The position numbers and the translations under genes are program-made. From the NCBI GenBank assembly GCA_947503285.1, contig CANNDD010000010.1:1-64000 (forward strand): a stretch of 64,000 bases of DNA. The letters are read 5' to 3'. Source of the stretch: an uncultured Croceitalea sp. (GTDB lineage Bacteria; Bacteroidota; Bacteroidia; Flavobacteriales; Flavobacteriaceae). Each line of letters starts with the position of its first letter. Positions within the stretch are counted from its first letter, which is position 1. The notes under the pieces are model-generated. The model ran no database searches. It saw only the letters and a program-made list of their open reading frames with translations, and had not been told where the DNA came from. Of the stretch, positions 16,600 to 25,672 are shown piece by piece.

Positions 16600-17288
16600 G
16601 TGCTATAATCAAAGTTATCATTCCAGCCTTTAATGAAGGGGATTCCATTGGTAAGGTGGTAAGCGAACTGCCAAATTCAGTAGCTGAGATTATTGTTGTC
16701 AACAATAATTCAAACGACGATACGGTAGAAAATGCACAAAAAGCAGGTGCCACGGTCTTGACTGAAAATAGAAAAGGCTATGGATATGCTTGCTTGAAAG
16801 GACTGCAGTATATCGAAGAACAATCCAAACAACCTGACATTGTCGTATTTATTGACGGAGACTACTCCGATTACCCAGATGATTTGGATAAGGTAGTAGC
16901 TCCCATACTAAATAGGAATATGGATTTGGTCATCGGTGCACGGAAAAAAGAACTACGCGAAGCAGGTTCAATGACGTTTCCCCAGATTTTTGGCAATGAA
17001 TTGGCCACTTTTTTGATGCGCTTGTTTTTTGGGGCAAAGTTTACGGATTTAGGACCTTTTAGGGCCATTAAATACGAAAAGCTCAAAGAATTGCAAATGC
17101 AGGACAAAACTTACGGGTGGACGGTTGAAATGCAATTGAAAGCTTTACGCAAAAAATTGGCATATACCGAAGTACCAGTACGTTACAAGAAAAGAATCGG
17201 AGTCTCAAAAGTATCAGGTACCGTAAAAGGTGCTATATTTGCAGGCATTAAAATTTTAGGTTGGATATTCAAATACAGCATTAAATAA
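16596..17288 (+). CDS. Family 2 glycosyltransferase, dolichyl-phosphate-sugar synthase-like
   Basis: This 230-residue GT2 enzyme shows KVIIPAFNEGDSIG at the N-terminus, VVNNNSNDDT near residue 40, FIDGDYSDYP near 90 (metal-binding acidic motif) and GARKKE near 115. These are typical of polyprenyl-phosphate mannose or glucose synthases without membrane spans. A lipid-linked sugar made here could feed the polytopic mannosyltransferase-like protein at 28130. The start overlaps the MORN stop by 4 bases and the next GT2 gene starts 2 bases after its stop. Confidence 0.87.
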   Translation: MSAIIKVIIPAFNEGDSIGKVVSELPNSVAEIIVVNNNSNDDTVENAQKAGATVLTENRKGYGYACLKGLQYIEEQSKQPDIVVFIDGDYSDYPDDLDKVVAPILNRNMDLVIGARKKELREAGSMTFPQIFGNELATFLMRLFFGAKFTDLGPFRAIKYEKLKELQMQDKTYGWTVEMQLKALRKKLAYTEVPVRYKKRIGVSKVSGTVKGAIFAGIKILGWIFKYSIK

Positions 17289-17290
17289 TT

Positions 17291-18775
17291 ATGGGACTAA
17301 CAATCGCTTACATCATCATCGCTATTTACAGTTTCGCATTGATTTTAATTTTTTGCTATAGCCTGGCGCAATTAAATTTATTGGTCAACTATTTGAGTAA
17401 TAAGCGCCAAAACGAAGAAGCGCCGAAATTCAATCTTTTGGATCCTAAGGAAATACCACACGTTACCATACAATTGCCCATTTACAATGAAGAATATGTT
17501 ATGGAGCGGTTGCTGGATAATATTGCTAAAATCGAATATCCCAAAAGCAAACTGGAAATTCAGGTTTTAGACGATTCTACCGATGATACCGTAATAGAGA
17601 CGGCCTCTAGAATCGAAGAGCTTCAAAAAACAGGATTGGATATTCAACACATACGCAGGGAAAATCGCCAAGGCTTTAAGGCTGGCGCCTTAAAAGAAGG
17701 TTTAGAAATCGCGAAAGGGGAATTTGTCGCTATTTTTGACGCAGACTTTTTACCCGAAAGCGACTGGTTGAAAAAAACCGTACCATACTTTAAAGACAGT
17801 GAAATTGGTGTAGTACAGACGCGCTGGGGGCATATCAATAGGGATTACTCTACACTTACAAGAATTCAGGCCTTTGCCCTCGATGCGCATTTTACCTTAG
17901 AACAGGTAGGTCGTAATTCAAAAGGACACTTTATCAATTTTAACGGTACTGCAGGTATTTGGAGGAAAACCTGTATTCTAGATGCCGGTAACTGGGAGGG
18001 GGATACCCTTACTGAGGACTTAGACCTCAGTTATCGCGCACAATTAAAAAACTGGAAGTTCAAGTATTTGGAAGATGTTGAGACCCCGGCTGAATTGCCC
18101 GTGGTAATGAGTGCTGCGCGTTCGCAACAGTTTCGATGGAACAAGGGTGGGGCTGAAAACTTTAGAAAAACAGTGCTAAGCGTAGTAAAATCAAAGAACA
18201 TTGATTTCAAGACCAAGTTCCATGGTGTGATGCACTTATTGAACAGCTCCATGTTCTTATGTGTCTTCATTGTGGCACTATTGAGTATACCCATGCTCTA
18301 TATTAAGAACACTTATGGTCATTTGGGATGGGTATTTGAGGTTACCAGTTTCTTTATCGTAAGTACCATCATTTTATTTTTCTGCTATTGGTTTACCTAT
18401 AAGAGCATACAGGGCAGTGGTTTTGACAAATTTGTAGACTACATTAAATTATTCTTCACCTTCTTCTCTGTGGCATTAGGCTTGTCATTGCACAACTCCA
18501 TTGCGGTAATGGAAGGCCATTTGGGCAAACGCAGCGAATTTGTTCGAACACCAAAATTCAACATCAATAGCCTTACGGATAGCTGGAAGGGAAATAAATA
18601 TATCACCAAAAAGCTTTCACCAAATATGGTCATTGAATTTGGTCTGATGATTTACTTTTTGTTCGGCATGTATAGCGCCATTCCCTTAAATGACTACGGA
18701 TTGTTTCCTTTTCATTTGATGTTGTTCTTAGGTTTCGGTTTCGTCTTCTTTAAATCGTTGACGGCCAAAGCTTAA
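17291..18775 (+). CDS. Processive GT2 glycosyltransferase, cellulose-synthase-like
   Basis: This 494-residue membrane GT2 enzyme has an N-terminal span (1-27), a cytosolic catalytic domain with LDDSTDDT, the DADF metal motif, TEDLDLSY (the acid TED) and QQFRWNKG (the QxxRW motif of processive enzymes), and about four spans after residue 320. It resembles cellulose/glucomannan or ceramide-glucosyl synthases. No PilZ domain or BcsB partner is present, so cellulose itself is unlikely. It ends the tightly packed plus-strand run that starts at 13083. Confidence 0.87.
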   Translation: MGLTIAYIIIAIYSFALILIFCYSLAQLNLLVNYLSNKRQNEEAPKFNLLDPKEIPHVTIQLPIYNEEYVMERLLDNIAKIEYPKSKLEIQVLDDSTDDTVIETASRIEELQKTGLDIQHIRRENRQGFKAGALKEGLEIAKGEFVAIFDADFLPESDWLKKTVPYFKDSEIGVVQTRWGHINRDYSTLTRIQAFALDAHFTLEQVGRNSKGHFINFNGTAGIWRKTCILDAGNWEGDTLTEDLDLSYRAQLKNWKFKYLEDVETPAELPVVMSAARSQQFRWNKGGAENFRKTVLSVVKSKNIDFKTKFHGVMHLLNSSMFLCVFIVALLSIPMLYIKNTYGHLGWVFEVTSFFIVSTIILFFCYWFTYKSIQGSGFDKFVDYIKLFFTFFSVALGLSLHNSIAVMEGHLGKRSEFVRTPKFNINSLTDSWKGNKYITKKLSPNMVIEFGLMIYFLFGMYSAIPLNDYGLFPFHLMLFLGFGFVFFKSLTAKA

Positions 18776-18857
18776 ATTTCTTTTCCTTGAAATTGTTTCA
18801 TTAATTGGTGTTTTCCAATTTTATGATGAGCTTCATGGCCCATAATAAAGTTCAAAG

Positions 18858-19562
18858 ATGGAAGAAAAGCCAAGACTTTCACGATTGACTGCCATACTTA
18901 CCCAGTTACAATCTTCAAAAATCGTAACGGCAACGGCATTGGCCAAAAAATACAACGTTAGTGTAAGGACCATTTATCGTGATATTCGAACGCTTGAAAA
19001 ATCAGGTATTCCGATAGTGACCGAAGAAGGTCGGGGCTATAGTATTATGGAAGGCTATAAATTGCCGCCCATTATGTTTTCTGAAAGTGAGGCAAACGCC
19101 TTAATTACTGCTGAGCAATTGGTGGTCAAAAACAAAGATGCATCATTCGTGCAGCACTATCAAGAGGCTATTCAAAAGATAAAAGCCCTTCTAAAAGGTC
19201 CGCAAAAAGAAAAGACCGAACTACTATCAAATCGAGTCTATTTTAGAAGTAACCATACGCACCAAAAGACCAGCAACTATCTAATGCAAATTCAAGCCGC
19301 TATTACCGACTTTCGGCTATTGCGAATTGTATATTTCTCGTCGCTTCAAATACGTACCGAACGAGATATTGAACCCTTTGCACTCTATAGTACCGAAGGC
19401 AATTGGCTTTTGATTGCATTTTGTCGACTTCGTAAGGAATTTCGAGTATTTCGAATAGATTACATTCAAAAAATCATACCCCTTTCAGAACAATTTGAAT
19501 CCCATGATATGACTTTAGAAGAGTATTACAAAAAATATTATGGCACTCAAGACAACCCCTGA
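18858..19562 (+). CDS. YafY-type WYL-domain transcriptional regulator
   Basis: This 234-residue regulator has an N-terminal winged helix-turn-helix (about 5-60; KYNVSVRTIYRDIRTLEKSG) and a C-terminal WYL domain (about 140-220) with the usual basic/aromatic residues. Members respond to nucleic-acid or nucleotide-like ligands in some systems. It is followed 54 bases later by a GyrI-like gene on the same strand, a common pairing, and the two may share regulation. Confidence 0.87.
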   Translation: MEEKPRLSRLTAILTQLQSSKIVTATALAKKYNVSVRTIYRDIRTLEKSGIPIVTEEGRGYSIMEGYKLPPIMFSESEANALITAEQLVVKNKDASFVQHYQEAIQKIKALLKGPQKEKTELLSNRVYFRSNHTHQKTSNYLMQIQAAITDFRLLRIVYFSSLQIRTERDIEPFALYSTEGNWLLIAFCRLRKEFRVFRIDYIQKIIPLSEQFESHDMTLEEYYKKYYGTQDNP

Positions 19563-19616
19563 CATACCCTTGTCACTATGCTATTTTAGTTTTGTTTAAA
19601 ATTAAAATTGATACGC

Positions 19617-20072
19617 ATGACAACTTTAACAAAAGAGGCTTTTAGCCTAGTAGGTATTTCGACATCAACCTCAAATGAAAATGGTAAAGCAGCACAAGAC
19701 ATTCCTGCCCTATGGCAGCGTTTTATGAGCGAAAACATCGGTCACAAAGTACCCAACAAAATCAATGAAACAGTCTACGCACTTTATTCTGACTACGAAG
19801 GTGACCATACACAACCTTATCAAATTACCATCGGTTATAAAGTGGCTAGCCTCGACAACATACCCGAAGACTTAACGGTAAAATTGGTTGCAAAATCGAA
19901 ATTTGTCAAATTTATGGCTGAAGGTGATTTGACCAAAGATGCCGTCATCAATACTTGGATGGAAATTTGGAATATGGATCTACCGAGAACCTATACCGCA
20001 GATTTAGAGATTTATGATGACCGTGCCGCCGACTTGACCAATGGCGTTGCAGAAATTCTTATCGGTGTTTAA
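19617..20072 (+). CDS. GyrI-like effector-binding domain protein
   Basis: This 151-residue protein has the SOUL/GyrI-like (BacR effector-binding) pattern: IPALWQRFMSE, VYALYSDYEGDHTQPYQITIGYKV and a final WNMDLPRTYTADLEIYD. It lacks a DNA-binding domain and probably binds small molecules. A TTG nine bases upstream extends the frame by three residues, but the ATG at 19617 is the more natural start. A TAGTTTTG element about 25 bases upstream may serve as its -7 box. A strong bidirectional terminator follows. Confidence 0.83.
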   Translation: MTTLTKEAFSLVGISTSTSNENGKAAQDIPALWQRFMSENIGHKVPNKINETVYALYSDYEGDHTQPYQITIGYKVASLDNIPEDLTVKLVAKSKFVKFMAEGDLTKDAVINTWMEIWNMDLPRTYTADLEIYDDRAADLTNGVAEILIGV

Positions 20073-20084
20073 TGAGCTGGCATT

Positions 20085-20132
20085 AAAACAAGGCGCACTT
20101 TACGTCGAAGAACACAAAGTGCACCTTGTTTT
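20085..20132. terminator. Bidirectional terminator hairpin
   Basis: AAAACAAGG-c-GCACTTT (20085-20101) pairs with AAAGTGC-a-CCTTGTTTT (20116-20132) with a single mismatch, closing a 14-base loop. The A/T runs at both ends let it work in both directions, between the GyrI-like gene and the convergent serine hydrolase. Confidence 0.85.
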
Positions 20133-20196
20133 ATATTGGCTGTAGCAGTTTTAGCTTAGCCATGGTAAAAAGTAACATTTAAAAACAGCTTTATAA

Positions 20197-21351
20197 TCAT
20201 GACTTTTTATTCTTCCCTTTTGCCAATACGTAATCAATGGTTTGTTGTAATACATCGCTATTGCCATCGTACGTATTATTAAGGGCAATACTGCAGTTAT
20301 ACGCAGGTATATGCATGAAGACCGTACCCCAAAACCCAGAGTGCAGATACACTTCGACCCCTGATTTTTTTCCAATAATACTGGTAAATCCAAGACGTTG
20401 TGCAGGAAGAACCCCAGACCTGTCTCCATAACCCATTTTCAACAACATAACATCCAGCGTCGTATCCTTCTCAAATACTTTTCCATTGAAAAGGGCTTGT
20501 AAAAAAACGGTCAGGTCATGGGTATTGGATATCAGCCCACCCCCTCCATACAAATCAATTGAATTGTCCCAATCTGAGGCGTCAATTTCACCCATATATC
20601 TTTTCACCTTTGGCAATAGACCGTCAGGGCGTTTTTCAAGACTCTCTAGATAGGTAGCTGACATCCCTAATTTGTCAAATTTTAAGAGTTGGCGTAAACT
20701 CTTGGCAAGTCCCAATTGGTTCACATTTTCTATAATCTCACCCAACAATACATACCCCGTATCACTATAATGTTCTTCAACACCTGGTGTTGCATGGGGT
20801 TTCCCGTATTCCATAGCAAACTGGACCTGTTCGGTACGGGTCCAACGTTTTGAAGGATCTTTTGAAGCCACTTCAATATATTCAGGCCCACCTACGGCAT
20901 AATCATACAATCCGCTGCGATGACTAAGGCAATGCCGAATAGTTATCTTATCCGGGTCATATCCACCATCCCTCAAAATAGTAATGTGTTCTTGCGAAAT
21001 GTATGCTGAGATGGAATCATCAAGTGATAGCAACCCATTTTCATACAATCGTAAAATAGCGGATGCAACAAAAACCTTTGTTAAACTGGCAATTCTAAAA
21101 GGCTGTTCCACTTTTACTAAACTTGTCTTTTCTAAACTATCAAATCCGCAGCTGTTCGAAAAGTCAATATTCAATTCGGGAGAAATAACTGTTAGCGACA
21201 CCCCTATGACGGTTGTTTCTTTGTGGGAACAGTTTTTATCTAAAATATGTTGCAGCGCTGCATTTGAATCTTCTTTGTAGATACGGTTTTTTCCAGATGA
21301 ACAGCTTAACAATGAACTGACAGCAAAGTATATCCATATTTTTTTCATCAT
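20197..21351 (-). CDS. Serine hydrolase of the class C beta-lactamase family (lipoprotein)
   Basis: This 384-residue lipoprotein (LLSC, Cys17) has the penicillin-binding-protein fold. The nucleophile motif is SLTK (in RIASLTKVF), the second motif is YSDTG (the YxN position has Asp), and HSG near the C-terminus stands for KTG. HRSGLYDY is the usual loop. It is more likely a DD-peptidase, esterase or D-amino-acid-type hydrolase than a true beta-lactamase. The minus-strand AraC gene lies 55 bases upstream. Confidence 0.87.
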   Translation of the reverse strand: MMKKIWIYFAVSSLLSCSSGKNRIYKEDSNAALQHILDKNCSHKETTVIGVSLTVISPELNIDFSNSCGFDSLEKTSLVKVEQPFRIASLTKVFVASAILRLYENGLLSLDDSISAYISQEHITILRDGGYDPDKITIRHCLSHRSGLYDYAVGGPEYIEVASKDPSKRWTRTEQVQFAMEYGKPHATPGVEEHYSDTGYVLLGEIIENVNQLGLAKSLRQLLKFDKLGMSATYLESLEKRPDGLLPKVKRYMGEIDASDWDNSIDLYGGGGLISNTHDLTVFLQALFNGKVFEKDTTLDVMLLKMGYGDRSGVLPAQRLGFTSIIGKKSGVEVYLHSGFWGTVFMHIPAYNCSIALNNTYDGNSDVLQQTIDYVLAKGKNKKS

Positions 21352-21406
21352 CTTCGGTTTTTGACAAAGATTGGCATTGATAATAGAACACCATTGTAAA
21401 AATTCG

Positions 21407-22210
21407 TCAACTATAATCGGGGCGTACTTTGATAAAACTTGGAACTTGCAGTAGTTCTGACGGTGTATGGCCCGTAAATCGTCTCATTTCTTTAATAAAA
21501 TGGCTTTGGTCATAATAATCGTATTTAGATATGTAGTGCTGCCAATCTTTATTCGTTGTGGTATGGAGTTCACGAAGTGCTTTTTTAAAGCGTTGTAAAG
21601 TCTGAAAACGTTTAGGTGTCAGTCCCGTTTCTCTTTTGAAGTAACGCTCTAAGGTCGAATAAGAGTACCCTGTGGCATCCATAATAACCTTCAAATCACA
21701 ATTCTTGCTTACTTCTTGTGACATCTCGACTACAAAACCCTCAAATTCTTTTTTATAGGCCGCAGCAAACCATTGATCAAGTTCATCTACCCATGTAATT
21801 GGGTCGATGTGCAACAGTCTGTTATTAAAGGTTTTAAAATCGGCGCCAAATACATCATCGGCAAAGGCTACCGAATCCCTCATAATCGTATCGGCACTAA
21901 AAGGAAGAAAAGGTTTTAGGGAAGAAAGCCCCCTTGACTTAAATTTTACAATAATACAGCTTTGAAGGCCAGAAAAGTCTATGTGTACGCTATGATGAAT
22001 GAAACTAAAAAGCAAACTTCGGTTTGAAGAAAATGTTTTCCCCATATATGTTATCGTATAATGGCCATCAAGTACAATGATCATATCTGGGGTTATGCCA
22101 GGATAGGCATACATATGACTACTATCCAACGCTTGCAGGGCTACCCTTTTAAGGACCCAATAGTGGTCAATATGCTTTTTTACTTCCGGTAGCTGTGGCT
22201 TGTAAACCAT
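21407..22210 (-). CDS. AraC family transcriptional regulator
   Basis: This 267-residue protein has a poorly conserved N-terminal sensing half and a C-terminal double helix-turn-helix of the AraC type (about 160-255; MDATGYSYSTLERYFKRETGLTP and YYDQSHFIKEMRRFTGHTP). It may control the downstream serine hydrolase, which is on the same strand. The ligand is unknown. Confidence 0.87.
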   Translation of the reverse strand: MVYKPQLPEVKKHIDHYWVLKRVALQALDSSHMYAYPGITPDMIIVLDGHYTITYMGKTFSSNRSLLFSFIHHSVHIDFSGLQSCIIVKFKSRGLSSLKPFLPFSADTIMRDSVAFADDVFGADFKTFNNRLLHIDPITWVDELDQWFAAAYKKEFEGFVVEMSQEVSKNCDLKVIMDATGYSYSTLERYFKRETGLTPKRFQTLQRFKKALRELHTTTNKDWQHYISKYDYYDQSHFIKEMRRFTGHTPSELLQVPSFIKVRPDYS

Positions 22211-22293
22211 AGTTTTTTTTGAAATTTAGCCGTCACAACCAATAAATTAAGTGCAACATTTTACGCTATTGTAATATCCCAAATCAATAGTCC

Positions 22294-23031
22294 TTAAATA
22301 TCAAACTTACCAAGAAATTCCTCTTTTCGCCTTACGGCTATAGGAACTTGGTTGCCATTGGACATGATTACATAGGCCTGTTTTCCTTTATGATAATTTT
22401 TCACTTGGTCCAACTTGATGAGATGTGATTTATGGCATTTGAAGAAATTGCCTTTATCAAGCAGGTCTTCGTAGAACTTAATAGGCTTAGAAACAATCTT
22501 TTCGGTGTCTTTGGTATGGAGATAGGTATAGTTTCCGCTGGCCTCAAGATGAATGATATCGGCAATTGGAATCGTCTCAAAACCATCTACCGAAGAGACC
22601 GTCAATAAATTGGGTTGCGGCCGTTCGACATTTTCAAGCAGGGCTTTTACTTGGTTATTCTTCTGATTTTGCACCATTTTCCCTATAAGTCGTTCTATGG
22701 ATTCGTTGAATTCATCTACATCGATGGGTTTCATTAGATAATCAAAGGCACTATACTTAAAGGCCTTTATCGCATAATTGTTAAAGGCGGTGGTGAATAT
22801 GGTATTGAAATGGATATGTTCTACTTGACGAAGAAAATCAAAACCCGTTTTGTCATTGATTTCAATATCCAAAAACACCAAATCCAATTCATTGTTTTTG
22901 ACAGCTTCGAGAGCCGTTTCTAAGGTTCGGCAAGTTTCAATGACCTCAAACGTATTCGGTCGTCTTTCGATTAAATGCAACAGCCTGTTGATGCAGTGGG
23001 CTTCATCATCAACAATCAAGGTTTTTATCAT
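22294..23031 (-). CDS. LytTR-family response regulator
   Basis: This 245-residue regulator has a receiver domain (about 1-120; phosphoacceptor Asp55 in FLDIEI, with DDE at the N-terminus and Lys in the MKPID loop) and a LytTR DNA-binding domain (about 145-245, ending with the FFKCHKSHLIKL and PIAVRRKEEF stretches). It lies 73 bases after the histidine kinase gene and is clearly its partner. LytTR regulators bind direct repeats; no such site was searched for. Confidence 0.92.
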   Translation of the reverse strand: MIKTLIVDDEAHCINRLLHLIERRPNTFEVIETCRTLETALEAVKNNELDLVFLDIEINDKTGFDFLRQVEHIHFNTIFTTAFNNYAIKAFKYSAFDYLMKPIDVDEFNESIERLIGKMVQNQKNNQVKALLENVERPQPNLLTVSSVDGFETIPIADIIHLEASGNYTYLHTKDTEKIVSKPIKFYEDLLDKGNFFKCHKSHLIKLDQVKNYHKGKQAYVIMSNGNQVPIAVRRKEEFLGKFDI

Positions 23032-23104
23032 CGTGGTTCAAGTTCAAGCAGGTCGCGTTTTGCCACTAAAGATAAGAATACTTCAAATTAGGTGCGGATG
23101 AACA

Positions 23105-24883
23105 CTAAGCCGAGTGTAATGGCAATGTTACGATTACCTTCGTGCCGGCATCCTTATCTATGATCTTGATCAAACCATTGGCATTATTAGTGTTGTTGAG
23201 TACATCAATTCGGTTTTGGGTGATGGCAACGCCTTTAGAACTTTTTCCGTTCACTCGAATCGATGTCTGGGCTGACCTGCGCCCAACACCGTTATCGTCA
23301 ACTGTGCAAACCAATTCATCGTTTTGGCTTTCAAATGAGATATTGATCTTTCCACCTTTTTCAATGGTGGACAAACCGTGAATGATGCTATTCTCTACAA
23401 AGGGCTGCAATAGCATAGGGGGCAACAGTACTTCATCGGCATCCAAATCATCAGCCACCTCAATATCGAAATCGAAGGTATTTTCAAACCGTTTCCGTTC
23501 TATGGCGAGATAGGTCTTGAGCAATGCGATATCTTCTGCCAAGGTGATTGCTTTTTTATCAGAATTTTCTAAGGTCATTCGCATCAATTTGGCAAACTTA
23601 CCCAAATAGTCGCTGGCCGCTTGACTATCATTTTTCAAAATATAATCACCAATGGAATTAAGGCTGTTGAAAATAAAATGTGGGTTCATTTGCGCCCGCA
23701 AAGCTTTCAATTCCACCTCAGCCACCGTGGCCTTAAACTCGGCGTCCTTTTTTTCCGTATCTGCTTTTTGTTTTCTTCGGTACAATACAAAAGCGAATAA
23801 AGATGTTACGATAATGCCTCCGCCGCCGAGAATAAAGGCATTTTTGATGGCGCGTTGACGTTCTGTTTCGGCCAAGGCAAGAGCTTCTTTTTTATCGGCT
23901 TCATATTGAATTTCCTTCCGTGATATTTCAACTTTGAGGTCTGCATTGATTAGGCTATCATTCAAGGTGGTATAGGCTTTGAAGTTTTCAAGTGCTTTTT
24001 GGTAATCCCCCTTTTTTTCTTGGATTTTGGCCAAGGTCTGAAGGGATTTCGTCTCGGTATAGAGATTGTTCAACGACTTGACGGCATTTAAACTGGCTTG
24101 GGCGTACGACTCGGCTTTTTCCAAATCATCGCTATGCATATACACTTCTGCAGCGTTTATGTAAACAGGCACTCTCAACATTTCAAGATCTAACGAATCT
24201 ATCATTTTAAGACTTGTCGAAGTATTGGCCAAGCCTTCGTCTAGGCGTCCGGCCTGTGCTTGTACCAAGCCCAAATTACTCTTTACATTGGCAATCTGAA
24301 GTACGTCTCCGGTATGTTCCGCTTCCTTAATGGAAGCTTTAAAATAGTACACCGCAGAATCGGTTTGTTGCCGAAGACCAAAAATGTTTCCGATATTCGA
24401 TAGGCTATTGCTCTTTCGCTGCGGAAAGGCCAAGAGTTTCTTAAAAATGGGCAATGCCTTGTCAAAATCTTCCTGCTCGTAATGGATAAGGCCCATATTG
24501 GTGAGCGAGGCAAATTGGTATCGCTTAAATGAAGGGTTCGTTTCACTGATGGCATATGCCATTTGATAATAGTCAAGTGCGGTAAGTGGGTCTGATAGAA
24601 AATAATGGTACACCACGCCAACATTATTGCTCGCCAGCAACTTTCCCTTTTCATAATTCAATTGCTCAGCTAACGATAAGGTCTTTAGATTATAGGTCAA
24701 CCAAGTGGTGTCAGATGGGGTTTGCAGCATTTTATTGGCGACGTACCGCTGTCTTAAATTGACCAAAGTAGTATCAATCCCTTTATAATTTTTGATGATA
24801 TTTTGTAACGAGTCCGCAACCTGAATCTGCCCGAAAGAAATGTAACAACCTACCAGCAGTATGGCGGTGAAAAATGTTTTCAT
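23105..24883 (-). CDS. TPR-containing LytS-type sensor histidine kinase
   Basis: This 592-residue kinase has a signal peptide, about six TPR-like repeats in a periplasmic segment (about 50-320), a coiled linker, one membrane span (near 350, AFILGGGGIIVTSLFAFVLY) and the His_kinase domain with MNPHFIFNSLNSIG (phosphorylated His) followed by an HATPase_c domain. The frame is open 21 codons further upstream, but the ATG at the complement of 24881-24883 precedes a proper signal peptide and is preferred. It partners the LytTR regulator downstream. Confidence 0.9.
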   Translation of the reverse strand: MKTFFTAILLVGCYISFGQIQVADSLQNIIKNYKGIDTTLVNLRQRYVANKMLQTPSDTTWLTYNLKTLSLAEQLNYEKGKLLASNNVGVVYHYFLSDPLTALDYYQMAYAISETNPSFKRYQFASLTNMGLIHYEQEDFDKALPIFKKLLAFPQRKSNSLSNIGNIFGLRQQTDSAVYYFKASIKEAEHTGDVLQIANVKSNLGLVQAQAGRLDEGLANTSTSLKMIDSLDLEMLRVPVYINAAEVYMHSDDLEKAESYAQASLNAVKSLNNLYTETKSLQTLAKIQEKKGDYQKALENFKAYTTLNDSLINADLKVEISRKEIQYEADKKEALALAETERQRAIKNAFILGGGGIIVTSLFAFVLYRRKQKADTEKKDAEFKATVAEVELKALRAQMNPHFIFNSLNSIGDYILKNDSQAASDYLGKFAKLMRMTLENSDKKAITLAEDIALLKTYLAIERKRFENTFDFDIEVADDLDADEVLLPPMLLQPFVENSIIHGLSTIEKGGKINISFESQNDELVCTVDDNGVGRRSAQTSIRVNGKSSKGVAITQNRIDVLNNTNNANGLIKIIDKDAGTKVIVTLPLHSA

Positions 24884-25033
24884 TAAAATTTCATTTGGGC
24901 ATTTAAAATAACCATTAAAAACGGTAAAACCATTAATCCCTGACATTAAGCTGAAAAGTACCTACGATAATACATTTTCCATGGTCAACCTAGAAAGAAA
25001 TACACACCTTGCTATTGATTAAAACAAAGACTT

Positions 25034-25597
25034 ATGAGATATTTTATTCCATTGCTACTCTCCATGGTATTTATTGCATGTAGTAGTGACGATGATTCTG
25101 GTTCAACAGATGACGATAATCCGGTCTTGGGCGACTCATTTATCACGGCAAAAATCAATGGTGATGATTTTCAGGCAGTACCTATGGACAGGGGTGTGCC
25201 CACCATTTCAGCTGCACTCAGCGAGAGCCCGGCCTTCTTTTCATTGGTAATATCGGGTATCGACCTATTTGACGATATTACCGAAGGGGAGGCCATCATC
25301 ATTGCGATGGCCGGGTCAAGTTTTGATTTGGTAACCGAAGGTGCCCAGGTAAATAACCCTGTCGATAATCCTTTGGAACTAACCTTTGGTGGCGGGTATG
25401 CACCCTATGAAACCGGTGGGCCAAATGTGGATTTTGACACCGACGGCAGTTCTGGGTTTTTGAGGATCACGACTATCGATAAAGAGGCCCAAACTATTTC
25501 CGGTGAGTTTGAATTTAGTGTGGAAAATTCAGATACCGGTGAAGTACTTCAGATTACCGAAGGTGTATTCAACAATATCGATTATGGTGTTAATTAA
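25034..25597 (+). CDS. DUF6252-like lipoprotein
   Basis: This 187-residue lipoprotein (FIACSSDDD, Cys16) has a low-complexity Asp/Ser linker and one domain with FITAKINGDDFQA near residue 37 and a C-terminal ISGEFEFSVEN...ITEGVFNNI pattern. That is the arrangement of the DUF6252 family common in flavobacteria. No enzymatic motif is visible. It is divergent from the histidine kinase gene and could be one of its targets. Confidence 0.75.
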   Translation: MRYFIPLLLSMVFIACSSDDDSGSTDDDNPVLGDSFITAKINGDDFQAVPMDRGVPTISAALSESPAFFSLVISGIDLFDDITEGEAIIIAMAGSSFDLVTEGAQVNNPVDNPLELTFGGGYAPYETGGPNVDFDTDGSSGFLRITTIDKEAQTISGEFEFSVENSDTGEVLQITEGVFNNIDYGVN

Positions 25598-25672
25598 TAC
25601 CTTTATACCCTAAATTGAAGACTTATCCATAGAAATCAATTCAAATCAAAATTAATCGCATTACTTTTATTT

